Shown here: one piece after another, positions 8,528-16,987 of the stretch
Position numbering within the stretch: position 1 is the first letter of the stretch
Layout: each line of letters begins with the position of its first letter
NCBI RefSeq assembly: GCF_003584105.1
Contig: NZ_QXFO01000009.1
Coordinates: 62,001 to 126,000 of the forward strand
DNA length: 64,000 nucleotides
Reading direction: 5' to 3'
From: Flagellimonas taeanensis
Lineage (GTDB): Bacteria; Bacteroidota; Bacteroidia; Flavobacteriales; Flavobacteriaceae
The notes under the pieces: generated by a model
Databases searched by the model: none
What the model saw: only the letters and a program-made list of their open reading frames with translations
What the model was told of the DNA's origin: nothing
Position numbers and translations under genes: made by a program

Positions 8528-8946
8528 GACCCTATCTTTTTGAAGCGCATCATGGGGACCTCGCCCATCAACAGATTGAGTTTTCCATCCTCATCGAAGG
8601 AAAAGCCGTCGATTTTCTTCATCATTTCCAAAAATTGGCGCTCACTGCCACCACAGAACATCATGGTAGTGGGGCCAGGTTCGCCAAAGGAAATGGAGCT
8701 TCCTTCCAAAACGTATTCGGCGGAATAGCCATTGCAGCTATCCGTGCCTGAAACTTTTGAGGATTCCTTGTCAAAGGTGATCTGTGGTTTTTTGTCAGGG
8801 AAGAGCCCTTCAAAGGCAATCCTTGGGCCAGTGATGTAATCCAGTTCCCAAGTGGGGCCATAGAGCGCCTCGGCACTGGATTTGGAATTGCTACAGGAAT
8901 CTGCCAGGACTATGGCAAAGAAAAACAATAGGATAGAGGTTTTCAT
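8524..8946 (-). CDS. META-domain lipoprotein
   Basis: A 140-residue lipoprotein (lipobox ADSC, Cys18) with one META-like domain: TWELDYITGPRIAFEGLFPD at about 30-49, then VSGTDSCNGYSAEYVLEGSS (about 68-87) and a conserved MMFCGG-type stretch. It is first in a three-gene minus-strand lipoprotein operon, overlapping the next start by 4 bp. Having two META proteins in tandem, one fused to COG3650, suggests duplication. Role presumably in envelope stress; unproven. Confidence 0.75.
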   Translation of the reverse strand: MKTSILLFFFAIVLADSCSNSKSSAEALYGPTWELDYITGPRIAFEGLFPDKKPQITFDKESSKVSGTDSCNGYSAEYVLEGSSISFGEPGPTTMMFCGGSERQFLEMMKKIDGFSFDEDGKLNLLMGEVPMMRFKKIGS

Positions 8947-9030
8947 TTTGTACAGAAATTAATGGTTAATGTTTAGGAAAAATACTAAAAAAATAAATCA
9001 AACATTGCCCCCTGTAACCTGAAACGACTT

Positions 9031-9738
9031 TTACTCCGTTCGTTTGCTCCAGACCTCATATATGGGCTGTCCTTTGCTGCTCAACCCTGAATGGTGCCAA
9101 TCCCCGTCTTCCAAGCTATAATCAAATTGCAAACTGGCGCCCACCCTGGAGTCGTCCCGGGAAAAGAAGCCGATGTTCTCCGTGTATTTTCCATCCGCGG
9201 TGGTGTAGGTCCCCCCACCTGTGCCCATGAACCCCTTGGTCTCGGTATTGTAGGCGATCCATTGGAAACGGGTGCCGGACATGATTTTCATGGTCTTGCG
9301 AGGGCCCGACGTATCTCGCTTTACGACCTCGCCATCCTGCTTTCTGCCGGATATGAGCCAAGCACCGGACAAATTGCCGGGAGTCCCATCATCGATCTTG
9401 GTCCAGGCCACATCGCCCAAATGGAGTTTGCCGTCCACAAACTCGTACGGGACGCTTTTTTGTGTCCCCACCAGTTCGGGATCCACTGAGGCATACTCGA
9501 ACAGATAGGTGAAATTTTGGCCATCGGCCTTGTAGCTTCCACCTTTTGTGCCGATAAATTTTCCAGTGCCCTTTTCAAAAAAGGCCTTGGAGATGTAATC
9601 CCCGGCTATGATGGCAATGTATTGTACCTCGGTCCCTTGCTCATTGGTCTGGGTCATTTCCCAGGCACCTTGCAGGTCTTGCGAGGGCACTGCGGTCACA
9701 GATAGGCAACCGAGCAATGCAAAAAGAAGGTGTTTCAT
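9031..9738 (-). CDS. Secreted protein with two tandem beta-rich repeats
   Basis: A 235-residue protein with a signal peptide (1-19, ...VTAVPSQ). The mature part is an internal duplication: GAWEMTQ ... FIGTKGGSYKADGQNFTY ... VPYEFVDGKL (about 24-108) and GAWLISG ... FMGTGGGTYTTADGKYTE ... FDYSLEDGDW (about 123-218). The pattern resembles lipocalin-like/DUF4488-type beta barrels of Bacteroidota. No catalytic motif is visible. It lies 84 bp downstream of the three-lipoprotein operon start and 83 bp from the cytochrome gene, all on the minus strand. Confidence 0.7.
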   Translation of the reverse strand: MKHLLFALLGCLSVTAVPSQDLQGAWEMTQTNEQGTEVQYIAIIAGDYISKAFFEKGTGKFIGTKGGSYKADGQNFTYLFEYASVDPELVGTQKSVPYEFVDGKLHLGDVAWTKIDDGTPGNLSGAWLISGRKQDGEVVKRDTSGPRKTMKIMSGTRFQWIAYNTETKGFMGTGGGTYTTADGKYTENIGFFSRDDSRVGASLQFDYSLEDGDWHHSGLSSKGQPIYEVWSKRTE

Positions 9739-9821
9739 GTTTGTTTTAGTTTATAAAATGCAAAATGCTGTTGCTTTACTTAAAAAACAACAGCATTTCA
9801 AAGAAATTTATGGACTGATTT

Positions 9822-10301
9822 TTATAGTGTCCTCAGATATTCCGCCAGGTCCCTGGCCTCTTCCTCGGTCAGGTTCTGGTTCAGCATAATGGCATTGTTG
9901 TATTCTTTCAACAGAGCTTTGGCGATGGGGTCTTCCTTGAGCATCCCATCAGGGTTCAGGATCATGTTCATGACCCATTCCGGACTTCTTCTTTCATAGA
10001 CTCCTTTCATCGCAGGTCCTATCATACGTTGGTCCACCATGTGGCAAGCCACACATACGGCATCGAACTTGGCTTGTCCGCGAGCGGCCATTTCTTGGTC
10101 TATCTCATCGGGGAAATCCACATTTTTGATGGGCCCTACGCCTTTGTTGTCCAAATCCACGGGAACTCCCCCGCCAGTTTCGGCTTTTTTCTCTTCTGTT
10201 TTCGTACGGCTTACTTCAAAACCGTCCTTTTTCTCTTCTTTCTTTCCGCCACAACTTGCCATAAAGGCTCCCAAGGCCAAGAACAGGATTGCTTTTTTCA
10301 T
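9822..10301 (-). CDS. Lipoprotein c-type cytochrome
   Basis: A 159-residue monoheme cytochrome c anchored as a lipoprotein (MASC, Cys17), with a charged linker (about 20-60) before the heme domain. The heme motif is CVACH (83-87); the sixth ligand is probably Met139 in NNAIMLNQNLTEEEARDLAEYL, the usual C-terminal helix of class I cytochromes. It should carry electrons in the periplasm; partners are unknown and no oxidase or reductase gene is adjacent. Confidence 0.85.
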   Translation of the reverse strand: MKKAILFLALGAFMASCGGKKEEKKDGFEVSRTKTEEKKAETGGGVPVDLDNKGVGPIKNVDFPDEIDQEMAARGQAKFDAVCVACHMVDQRMIGPAMKGVYERRSPEWVMNMILNPDGMLKEDPIAKALLKEYNNAIMLNQNLTEEEARDLAEYLRTL

Positions 10302-10406
10302 TGTTTACGTTCTATTGAAGTTTGTTTGTGCAAATAGAGCTACTAAGATAGGCAATTAGGGGCTAATAATTCAGTGGTTTTTTGTTTTCCATCCCAGGAA
10401 ATACCA

Positions 10407-11381
10407 CTACAACGTTTTCTTTTGGAACGAATCAAAAAAATGCAAGGCCCTATTTTCCGTGTAGGTGATGTTGTTTTTGCCCCAAAAGCCGACATGCCCG
10501 CCATGATCTGGAGTTTCCAGAAAAAGATGGGGGTTTTTCTCGGTTTCCACAAAAGGATAGCATTCGGGACTCAGGAACGAGTCATTTTTGGCATTGATGA
10601 TGAGACTGGGTACATTGATGTTCGGCAAGAACTGAAGGGAACTGCATTTGGCATAATAGTCCTCGGCATCCGTAAAATGGTGTGCACGGCTTGTATAGAT
10701 ATCATCAAAATCCTTCAATGTTTTGATCCGCTTGATGTCGGCGTCCGAGATGAGGTCGGGAAAAAGGAGTTGTTTCTGCCGCAGTTTGTCCAACAAGTTC
10801 TTTTTAAAACGTTGGGCATACAGGATGTTCTTCGTGCTGAGCAGTTGTCTGCACGAGCTATGAAGGTCGCAGGGCACCGATACGGCCACCGCGCCTTTGA
10901 TTTCCTTTGGGACCACATTTCCTTCCCCGAGGTACTTCAGCAAGAGGTTGCCTCCTAGACTGAATCCTTTAAGATAGATTTCCGCATAGTCCCTTGTGTT
11001 GAGAATATGGTCGATGAGTTCAATGAGGTCCTCCGTGGCCCCGGAATGATAGGAGCGATAGAGTTTATTGGGTTCTCCACTGCAACTTCTAAAGTTTATG
11101 GCGCAGGCATCATAGCCATTTTGGTTCAGGATCTTGGCACTGCCGGTAATATAGGGGCGTTGGGCATCTCCCTCCAGGCCATGGAGTAGTACGACCAGTT
11201 TTTGGGTCGGGGAATTGGCCTCACTCCAGTCCAAGTCCAAAAAATCACCATCCAAAAGTGTAATGCGCTCCCTTTTTTGTACCACCCCATTTACCGAACG
11301 GATAATACCTGAGTAAATGGTGGACAAATGACCGCTTTTGAAGAACAGTGGGGGGCTATAATTGGATGCAACTTGGGGCAT
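10407..11381 (-). CDS. YheT-like alpha/beta hydrolase
   Basis: A 324-residue hydrolase of the YheT/EMB8 family (esterase or hydrolase with unknown physiological substrate). Seen: oxyanion strand VVLLHGLEG (63-71), NFRSCSGEPN (96-105), nucleophile elbow GFSLGG (Ser141), probable Asp in NAKNDSFLSP (about 265) and His in DHGGHVGFWG (about 298). No signal peptide, so cytoplasmic. Ends 105 bp from the cytochrome gene; starts 18 bp after the stop of the nitronate monooxygenase gene on the same strand. Confidence 0.85.
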   Translation of the reverse strand: MPQVASNYSPPLFFKSGHLSTIYSGIIRSVNGVVQKRERITLLDGDFLDLDWSEANSPTQKLVVLLHGLEGDAQRPYITGSAKILNQNGYDACAINFRSCSGEPNKLYRSYHSGATEDLIELIDHILNTRDYAEIYLKGFSLGGNLLLKYLGEGNVVPKEIKGAVAVSVPCDLHSSCRQLLSTKNILYAQRFKKNLLDKLRQKQLLFPDLISDADIKRIKTLKDFDDIYTSRAHHFTDAEDYYAKCSSLQFLPNINVPSLIINAKNDSFLSPECYPFVETEKNPHLFLETPDHGGHVGFWGKNNITYTENRALHFFDSFQKKTL

Positions 11382-11399
11382 GGGTCTTGAAGTTGATGA

Positions 11400-12377
11400 T
11401 CAATCCTTTGGGAAAATCGCCAAAAGTTTGGCCTGTTCCTCAACGGCAGATTTAAATTCACTTTTTAAGGTCTGTACCAATTCGGAAACCGAAAGTACAT
11501 TGTCAATGGAAGTCACTCCCTGACCCGCCGACCAAATGGTCTTCCAGGCCTTGGCCTCGGTGTTGAGCTCTTTGCCAAAATCGATCTTCGTGTCCTTTTT
11601 CAGGTCTTCTTCGGTGATTCCGGCAGCCTTGAGGCTGGCAGCCAAGAAATTGGCATGCACCCCGGAAATGGCAGCCGTATAGACCACATCACTGGCCCCG
11701 GCGTCAACGATCATTTTTCGATATTCGTCAGTGGCCTGGCTTTCTTCCGTATTGATGAAACGGGTGCCCATATAGGCAAGGTCGGCCCCCATCTGCATGG
11801 CGGCTGCAATATCCCTTCCGGTGCTGATACAGCCCGAAAGGATAATGGTCTTGTCAAAGAATTTTTTGATCTCGGTGATGAGGCTCATGGGGTTGATGGT
11901 GCCACCGTGCCCACCAGCTCCTGCCGATACCAGGATGAGCCCATCCACGCCTGCCTCTGCAGCTTTTTCCGCATGGCGTTTTTTGATGATATCGTGGAAC
12001 ACCAAACCGCCATAGTTGTGAATGGCATCGACTACCATGCTCACGGCACCAAGGGAGGTGATCACCAAGGGCACTTTGTGCTTCATGCAAAGCTTCACAT
12101 CCGCCTCCAACCTCGGATTGGTGGGGTGCACCACAAGGTTGACCCCGAAAGGTGCCGGTTTTTTCCCCGTTTCCTTTTCAAATTGTTCCAGTTCCGACTT
12201 TATTTGGACGAGCCATTCCTCAAAACCTTCACTGGTGCGTTGGTTCAATGCGGGAAACGTTCCGACAATACCGTTCTTGCAGCATTCAATGACCAATTTG
12301 GGTCCGGAGATCAAGAACATGGGAGCGGCGATGACAGGCAGGGAAAGGTTTTTGGTGAATTCGGCTTTTTGGCTCAT
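11400..12377 (-). CDS. Nitronate monooxygenase (2-nitropropane dioxygenase family)
   Basis: A 325-residue FMN-dependent TIM-barrel enzyme that oxidises alkyl nitronates. Seen: N-terminal AAPMFLISGP (17-26), GAGGHGG (153-159, FMN and active-site His), LSGCISTGRDIAAAMQMGAD (about 175-194) and GTRFINTEES (phosphate binding). Length is normal for the class I family. It lies upstream of the YheT-like gene in the same orientation. Some family members are propionate 3-nitronate detoxifiers; others have unknown substrates. Confidence 0.88.
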   Translation of the reverse strand: MSQKAEFTKNLSLPVIAAPMFLISGPKLVIECCKNGIVGTFPALNQRTSEGFEEWLVQIKSELEQFEKETGKKPAPFGVNLVVHPTNPRLEADVKLCMKHKVPLVITSLGAVSMVVDAIHNYGGLVFHDIIKKRHAEKAAEAGVDGLILVSAGAGGHGGTINPMSLITEIKKFFDKTIILSGCISTGRDIAAAMQMGADLAYMGTRFINTEESQATDEYRKMIVDAGASDVVYTAAISGVHANFLAASLKAAGITEEDLKKDTKIDFGKELNTEAKAWKTIWSAGQGVTSIDNVLSVSELVQTLKSEFKSAVEEQAKLLAIFPKD

Positions 12378-12494
12378 GAGATCGGTGTTAAACTATGTTT
12401 AAAAATAGGATTAATTCTGTTGCCCCATTGGGCCCAGTTTTCAAAACTATGGTATTTTTACAACTATTATGCATGCATAACAAAATAACCCGCT

Positions 12495-12974
12495 ATGTTT
12501 TTTAAGGAATTTGAGATTCGTTGGAGCGATCTGGATGCCAATAGGCACATGGCCAACTCGGCCTATATCAATTTTATGAGCCATACCCGAATGGCCTATT
12601 TGGGACAGTTGGGGTTCAACCAGACGAGCATGGCCATCCACAATATTGGCCCAGTGGTATTTTATGAGCACGTCTATTATTTCAAAGAGGCCTTTCCTGG
12701 CAGACCGGTGAAAGTTTCCCTAGAGTTTGTGGGGATGAGCGAGGACGGAATGTTCTTTGAGTTCCGCCACAATTTTTATGATATCAAGGGCAAGAATTTT
12801 GCCCGTTGCGAGATGATGGGTGCTTGGATCGATTTGAAGGAACGAAAATTGATCGGTCTCCCCACTGAATTTTTGGAAGCGTTCCAAGCCATGGAGCAAT
12901 CCAAGGATTTCAAGACGTTGACCAAGGAAGACACCCGAAAGTTTGTGCAGGTTCCGAAGGACTTGGAGGGTTAA
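12495..12974 (+). CDS. Acyl-CoA thioesterase, hotdog fold (YbgC/FadM-like)
   Basis: A 159-residue hotdog-fold protein. The N-terminal FEIRWSDLDANRHMANSAYI (residues 5-24) has the 4-hydroxybenzoyl-CoA thioesterase signature, with Asp13 in the active-site position. It should hydrolyse acyl-CoA; chain specificity cannot be read. Convergent with the EamA gene (4-bp overlap at 12971-12974). The box GGTATTTTTAC at about 12449 is a weak TAnnTTT-type promoter candidate. Confidence 0.85.
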   Translation: MFFKEFEIRWSDLDANRHMANSAYINFMSHTRMAYLGQLGFNQTSMAIHNIGPVVFYEHVYYFKEAFPGRPVKVSLEFVGMSEDGMFFEFRHNFYDIKGKNFARCEMMGAWIDLKERKLIGLPTEFLEAFQAMEQSKDFKTLTKEDTRKFVQVPKDLEG

Positions 12975-13873
12975 CGATTGCTTGGTCCTGCCTTCTGCCT
13001 TTTACTTGCCAGGTACACGCCCACCAACACAAAGGCCGTGGCCACGATCTTCACCAAGGTAAGATGGTCCTTCCCCGACAAAAGGGCATATATAATCCCT
13101 ACCAAGGGCTGCATATACATAAAGGCGCTAATGGTGGATGCCTTGAGCTCCGTAAGGGCAAATACATTGAACAAGTAGGTCAAAAAGGTAGTGCCGATAA
13201 CCACAAAGACCACAGAACCATAAGCCCAGAGCGGCATAGTGGACCACTCAATTTCCAGGACCTCGGGCAAGGTAATGGGCAGGTTGATGATTACGGCAAT
13301 GGTGAATAGCCATTTCATCAATGTAAAGGGATGGTACTTCTCAATCAGTGTTTTGACCACAATGAGGTATGCCCCATAAGATGTGGCATTGACAACAAAC
13401 AAAAAATTGCCCAAGGGAATGTTGGGGGCATCTTGTCTAATTTCTGCTCCAAAAAGGATAAGTCCCAATGCCCCGGCAAAACCCAAAAAAACACCAAGAC
13501 CCTTGTTAAGGGTAATCCGTTCGCTCAAAAAGAGAGCGGATAGGATCACCACAAAGATCGGGGTAATGGTTACCAATACCGCACTGTTTATCGGGGTGGA
13601 AAGTTGCAGTCCCTTGAAAAAGGAAAGCATGTTGATGACCATGCCCAAAATGGAACAAGCCAAAACTCGCAACCAGTCCCTCTTCTCAATTTTTTCCTTG
13701 GGACCGAATAGGGAAATGATCCAAAATAGCAACGCTGCTCCCGTTACGCGCAACATAATGAACCCAAAAGGCTTCACATAGGTAGGCATAACGCCTTTTG
13801 CAACGGTATGGTTGATGCCATAAATGGTGGTGGCACCAATGGCAGCCAATATCGCCAAGGTTCTTTTGCTCAT
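12971..13873 (-). CDS. EamA/DMT family permease
   Basis: A 300-residue inner-membrane protein with about ten helices in two EamA repeats (about 1-140 and 150-290). N-terminal LAAIGATTIYGINHTVAKGV and second-repeat NATSYGAYLIVVKTLIEKY match drug/metabolite transporter carriers. Substrate unknown. Its ATG overlaps the stop of the ArsC-family gene by 4 bp (13870-13873), so the two are co-translated. Confidence 0.85.
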   Translation of the reverse strand: MSKRTLAILAAIGATTIYGINHTVAKGVMPTYVKPFGFIMLRVTGAALLFWIISLFGPKEKIEKRDWLRVLACSILGMVINMLSFFKGLQLSTPINSAVLVTITPIFVVILSALFLSERITLNKGLGVFLGFAGALGLILFGAEIRQDAPNIPLGNFLFVVNATSYGAYLIVVKTLIEKYHPFTLMKWLFTIAVIINLPITLPEVLEIEWSTMPLWAYGSVVFVVIGTTFLTYLFNVFALTELKASTISAFMYMQPLVGIIYALLSGKDHLTLVKIVATAFVLVGVYLASKRQKAGPSNR

Positions 13874-14223
13874 TTGTGCAAGGCCTCTTTTGCGGCCTGG
13901 ACCACTTTTTTGGAGTTTCCAACAAACACCTGTCCATCCACAAGGATCACAGGTCTTTTTAAAAAGGTATACTGTTCCAAGATCAAATTTTTATAGTCGG
14001 TCTCGGAGAGTTCCTTTTCGTGCAATCCTCTTTGGCGGAACAGCATGGCCCTCTTGCTGAAGAGCGACTCATAATCGCCGGAAAGGGCAGCCATTTCTTC
14101 CAATTGTTTGGGGGTAATGGGTTCCGATTTGATCTCTTGTAGTTGGACCCCGTCCAATGGAGCCAATTCTTTGAGGATCCGCTGGCAAGTGGAACAGGTG
14201 CCCAAATGGTATATTTTTTTCAT
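13870..14223 (-). CDS. ArsC/Spx-family thioredoxin-like protein
   Basis: A 117-residue ArsC-family protein starting MKKIYHLGTC; the longer upstream frame (to 14256) lacks support. Cys10 lies in CSTC (Cys10/Cys13), with KRPVILVDGQVFVGNS (about 87-102) as the C-terminal substrate-side motif. Family members are glutaredoxin-coupled arsenate reductases or Spx/YffB-like proteins of unknown substrate; no ars operon neighbours are seen, so a YffB-like role is as likely as arsenate reduction. First gene of a two-gene unit with the EamA permease. Confidence 0.8.
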   Translation of the reverse strand: MKKIYHLGTCSTCQRILKELAPLDGVQLQEIKSEPITPKQLEEMAALSGDYESLFSKRAMLFRQRGLHEKELSETDYKNLILEQYTFLKRPVILVDGQVFVGNSKKVVQAAKEALHK

Positions 14224-14417
14224 GATAAATGCTGCTGTGTCGACAAAGGAAGGCAAAAATCAATCAAAACGCATGAAGAAACTGTAAATTCAACAGCTTT
14301 ATGAAAGGTTGTTCAAATTGTAAGAAAGGAGTGATTTTATGTATTTTTCATAGATCTGTCTCATATTTTAAAACTAGATTTACGTCAGAAAAAGATTGCT
14401 TTTTGAAAAATAAGGTT

Positions 14418-14885
14418 ATGGAAAAGCTGTTTGACATACTCCTAAAGAACAGGAAAATACTGCACGACCATTTGCAGAATACCCCAAAAGAGGACCTGTT
14501 CAGGATCCCAAAGGGATTCAACAACAATATTTGGTGGAACATAGCCCATGTGGTGGTAACCCCGCAATTGTTGCTGTACGGTCTTAGTGGCCTGGACTTT
14601 ACCATTGAAAAGGAATTGATCGACAAGTACCGAAAGGGGACCTTTCCAGATGGGGAGCCGTCCAAGCTGGAGATGGAAAAAATATCGGCCTACCTGTTCA
14701 GCACGGTAAAGCTCATCCAATTGGATTACTCACATGGAAAGTTCAAGAACTTCAAGGAGTACATGACAAGCCCTAAAATAGCCTTGGCGAGCCCAGAGGA
14801 TGCCATTGCGTTCAACGTCTTTCATGAAGGGCTCCACCTGGGGGCCATCGGGGCATTGAAAAAGGCCCTCGAGTTGGATCGTTAG
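14418..14885 (+). CDS. DinB-family protein (cytoplasmic)
   Basis: A 155-residue DinB_2-type four-helix protein, start MEKLFDILLKN chosen because it begins the first bundle helix; the frame runs on to 14301 but the extra 39 residues are cysteine/phenylalanine-rich and unlike the family. Metal-site histidines are expected in NIWWNIAHVVVTPQ (His48) and FHEGLHLGAIGALK (about His138/His142). No signal peptide, unlike the other two DinB genes here. Convergent with the RsiV-like lipoprotein gene (4-bp overlap). Confidence 0.78.
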   Translation: MEKLFDILLKNRKILHDHLQNTPKEDLFRIPKGFNNNIWWNIAHVVVTPQLLLYGLSGLDFTIEKELIDKYRKGTFPDGEPSKLEMEKISAYLFSTVKLIQLDYSHGKFKNFKEYMTSPKIALASPEDAIAFNVFHEGLHLGAIGALKKALELDR

Positions 14886-15625
14886 GGTTCTACTTTCAGT
14901 TTGAGGTATTTGTTGGCCTCGACATAAGGCAGGGTCAGTACAATGGGTCCATCGGCATACGACGCCACTTCGTATTGGTTATAGATCAGCTGGATACCGT
15001 CCGGGGTATAGCCCATATTATAGGGCAAATGAAAAGCATCCCCCTCGAACATAAAGCCCGTAGCGTTGATGTTCTTGTCTTCCGGGACCTTTTCCTGGGT
15101 ACGGAATTGGGCCTCCGCCAATTTTTCAAACCCTTCGATGTCATCAAAAAGGTCAGGAGTGTCCAGTTCTACCCCTCTTTTCTTGTCAAAGTTCAAAAAG
15201 GAAGTGGAGGCATAGCCATGGGCACCACCGGTATAGGAATAGGAATTGACGGACACGGTCACCATGTTGGCATCTTCATAGATCACATCTCCGTTTATTT
15301 TTGCTTCCCATGCCATTTCATCGGGAAATTTGGACTTCAGTTCCTTATAGCTATTGGTAAAAGAGGCGATGGCCTTTTCGGCCGTATCGATATCGCCCTG
15401 TCCCTCACTAAAGGAAAGAAGACTGATGATTTCTTCGCTCAATGACCGGTTGATGGCCGTTGCCACCGATGACCCATCGATTGCGTTGGGTACATTGATC
15501 TCGATGCTAGGGCAGGTTGCGCAAGTCTCCCCGTTGAGCAATAGTGGCTCAAAAGTCAATTGCGATTCGCTCTCACAGCCCACAATGAACCATAGGAATA
15601 AGACGGGGGCAAGGATTTTTTTCAT
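14882..15625 (-). CDS. DUF3298/DUF4163 (RsiV-like) lipoprotein
   Basis: A 247-residue lipoprotein (lipobox IVGC, Cys17). Residues about 30-240 show the DUF4163-DUF3298 pattern seen in the extracellular part of RsiV: NSYSYTGGAHGYASTSFLNF (about 127-146) followed by GVELDTPDLFDD, then a final domain with GIQLIYNQYEVASYADGPI. It has no transmembrane or anti-sigma portion and no sigma-factor neighbour, so it is more likely a free envelope protein than an anti-sigma factor. Confidence 0.78.
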   Translation of the reverse strand: MKKILAPVLFLWFIVGCESESQLTFEPLLLNGETCATCPSIEINVPNAIDGSSVATAINRSLSEEIISLLSFSEGQGDIDTAEKAIASFTNSYKELKSKFPDEMAWEAKINGDVIYEDANMVTVSVNSYSYTGGAHGYASTSFLNFDKKRGVELDTPDLFDDIEGFEKLAEAQFRTQEKVPEDKNINATGFMFEGDAFHLPYNMGYTPDGIQLIYNQYEVASYADGPIVLTLPYVEANKYLKLKVEP

Positions 15626-15684
15626 AAAAGAGGTTTTTGGGTCTTCAAAAATAAGACTTCATTGATTACTCCGAAAGATAGCGA

Positions 15685-15692
15685 TACATTTG
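15685..15692 (+). promoter_or_regulatory. Candidate -7 element for the cystathionine gamma-synthase gene
   Basis: TACATTTG, an exact match to the Bacteroidota -7 consensus TAnnTTTG, 18 bp before the chosen ATG. No clear -33 TTTG at a standard distance. Confidence 0.4.
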
Positions 15693-15710
15693 TATGCAGA
15701 TTGGAACAGG

Positions 15711-16859
15711 ATGAAAAAAGACCTAAAGTTCAACAGCAAGACCATCCATGGAGGTCAGCACCCCGATAAGGCCTATGGTGCCGTGATGCCCCCCATATAC
15801 CAAACCTCCACTTATGCCCAATCCACCCCCGGTGGACACAAAGGGTATGAATATTCCAGAAGTGCCAACCCGACAAGGACGGCACTGGAGCAAGCCTTGG
15901 CCAGCATAGAGAATGGGAACTATGGTATGGCGTTTGCCAGTGGGCTGGCTGCCATCGATGCCGTTCTCAAGCTATTGGGCCCAGGGGATGAGGTCATCTC
16001 CACCATTGACCTGTATGGGGGCAGTTATCGGCTTTTCAAAAAAGTGTATGAAAACTATGGGATACGCTTTCGGTTTGTGGAAATGGACAATGTAGAAGCC
16101 ATAGAGTCCTGCATCAACCAGAACACCAAACTGGTTTGGGTGGAAACCCCCACCAATCCCATGATGAACATTATCGACATCAAGGCAGTGTCTGTACTTA
16201 CCAAAAAACATGGACTTCTCTTGGCTGTCGATAATACCTTTGCCACACCCTATCTACAACAACCGTTGGACCTAGGCGCGGACATTGTGATGCATTCGGC
16301 CACAAAATACTTGGGAGGACACAGCGATGTAGTGGTCGGTGGATTGGTGGTCAAGGACAAACCACTTGCCGATCGGCTGTATTTTATCCAAAATGCCAGC
16401 GGTGCAGTGTGTGGCCCAATGGACAGTTTTTTGACCCTCCGGGGGATAAAGACACTGCATGTGCGGATGCAACGACATTGTGAAAATGGGGAGGCCATAG
16501 CCAAATATCTGATGGCCCATCCGAAGATTGAAAAGGTCTATTGGCCGGGTTTTGAGACACATCCCAACCACAAGGTGGCCAAGGCGCAGATGAAGGGTTT
16601 TGGTGGGATGATATCCTTCGTGCCCAAAGGGAATTATGACGATGCCATAAAGATTGTGGAAAAACTGAAGATATTCACCCTTGCCGAATCGTTGGGAGGA
16701 GTGGAAAGCCTGGCGGGACATCCTGCCAGTATGACCCATGCCAGTATCCCTAAAGAAGAGCGTGAGAAAAGCGGGGTGGTCGATGCCCTGATCAGGCTCA
16801 GTGTGGGCATTGAGGATGTGGAAGATCTGATAGGCGATTTGGAGCAGGCCTTGACATAA
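15711..16859 (+). CDS. Cystathionine gamma-synthase-type PLP enzyme (Cys/Met metabolism)
   Basis: A 382-residue fold-type I PLP enzyme of the Cys/Met metabolism family, start MKKDLKFNSK. Seen: TIHGGQHPDKAYGAVMPPIY (11-30), YSRSANPTR (48-56), ETPTNPMMN (145-153), and Lys199 in MHSATKYLGGHSD as the internal aldimine lysine. It fits cystathionine gamma-synthase (O-acyl-homoserine plus cysteine) or cystathionine gamma-lyase; sequence alone does not settle which. Alone in its transcription unit, with a -7 box upstream. Confidence 0.88.
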   Translation: MKKDLKFNSKTIHGGQHPDKAYGAVMPPIYQTSTYAQSTPGGHKGYEYSRSANPTRTALEQALASIENGNYGMAFASGLAAIDAVLKLLGPGDEVISTIDLYGGSYRLFKKVYENYGIRFRFVEMDNVEAIESCINQNTKLVWVETPTNPMMNIIDIKAVSVLTKKHGLLLAVDNTFATPYLQQPLDLGADIVMHSATKYLGGHSDVVVGGLVVKDKPLADRLYFIQNASGAVCGPMDSFLTLRGIKTLHVRMQRHCENGEAIAKYLMAHPKIEKVYWPGFETHPNHKVAKAQMKGFGGMISFVPKGNYDDAIKIVEKLKIFTLAESLGGVESLAGHPASMTHASIPKEEREKSGVVDALIRLSVGIEDVEDLIGDLEQALT

Positions 16860-16908
16860 TGTTTTGAAAAATTTTCAAAAAACCAGTATTTGAAATATTG
16901 AAATAGTA

Positions 16909-16916
16909 TAATTTTG
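16909..16916 (+). promoter_or_regulatory. Candidate -7 element for gdhA
   Basis: TAATTTTG, a perfect TAnnTTTG match 71 bp before the gdhA ATG, with a possible -33 TTG at 16890-16892. The resulting leader includes the dispersed repeat copy at 16944-16968. Confidence 0.4.
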
Positions 16917-16943
16917 CCCTCAAATTCATAATTCAATAAAAAT

Positions 16944-16968
16944 CACCCCTGAGCCAACGCGAAGGGAC
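16944..16968. repeat. Dispersed CCCTGAG...CGAAGGG repeat copy, in gdhA leader
   Basis: CCCCTGAGCCAACGCGAAGG (core at 16946-16965) resembles the copies at 21608 and 40819 (CCTGAGCG.AGTCGAAGG). It lies in the untranslated leader of gdhA. Confidence 0.4.
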
Positions 16969-16987
16969 ATCTAATTTTAATCCGTTT

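Noticed and set aside
10374..10958. 194-codon plus-strand ORF
   Set aside because: Shadow of the YheT-like hydrolase gene.
11655..12488. 277-codon plus-strand ORF
   Set aside because: Antisense shadow of the nitronate monooxygenase gene, which has clear FMN motifs.
14882..15625. Anti-sigma factor RsiV
   Set aside because: Only the extracellular domain pattern is present, anchored as a lipoprotein with no cytoplasmic sigma-binding part and no sigma-factor neighbour.
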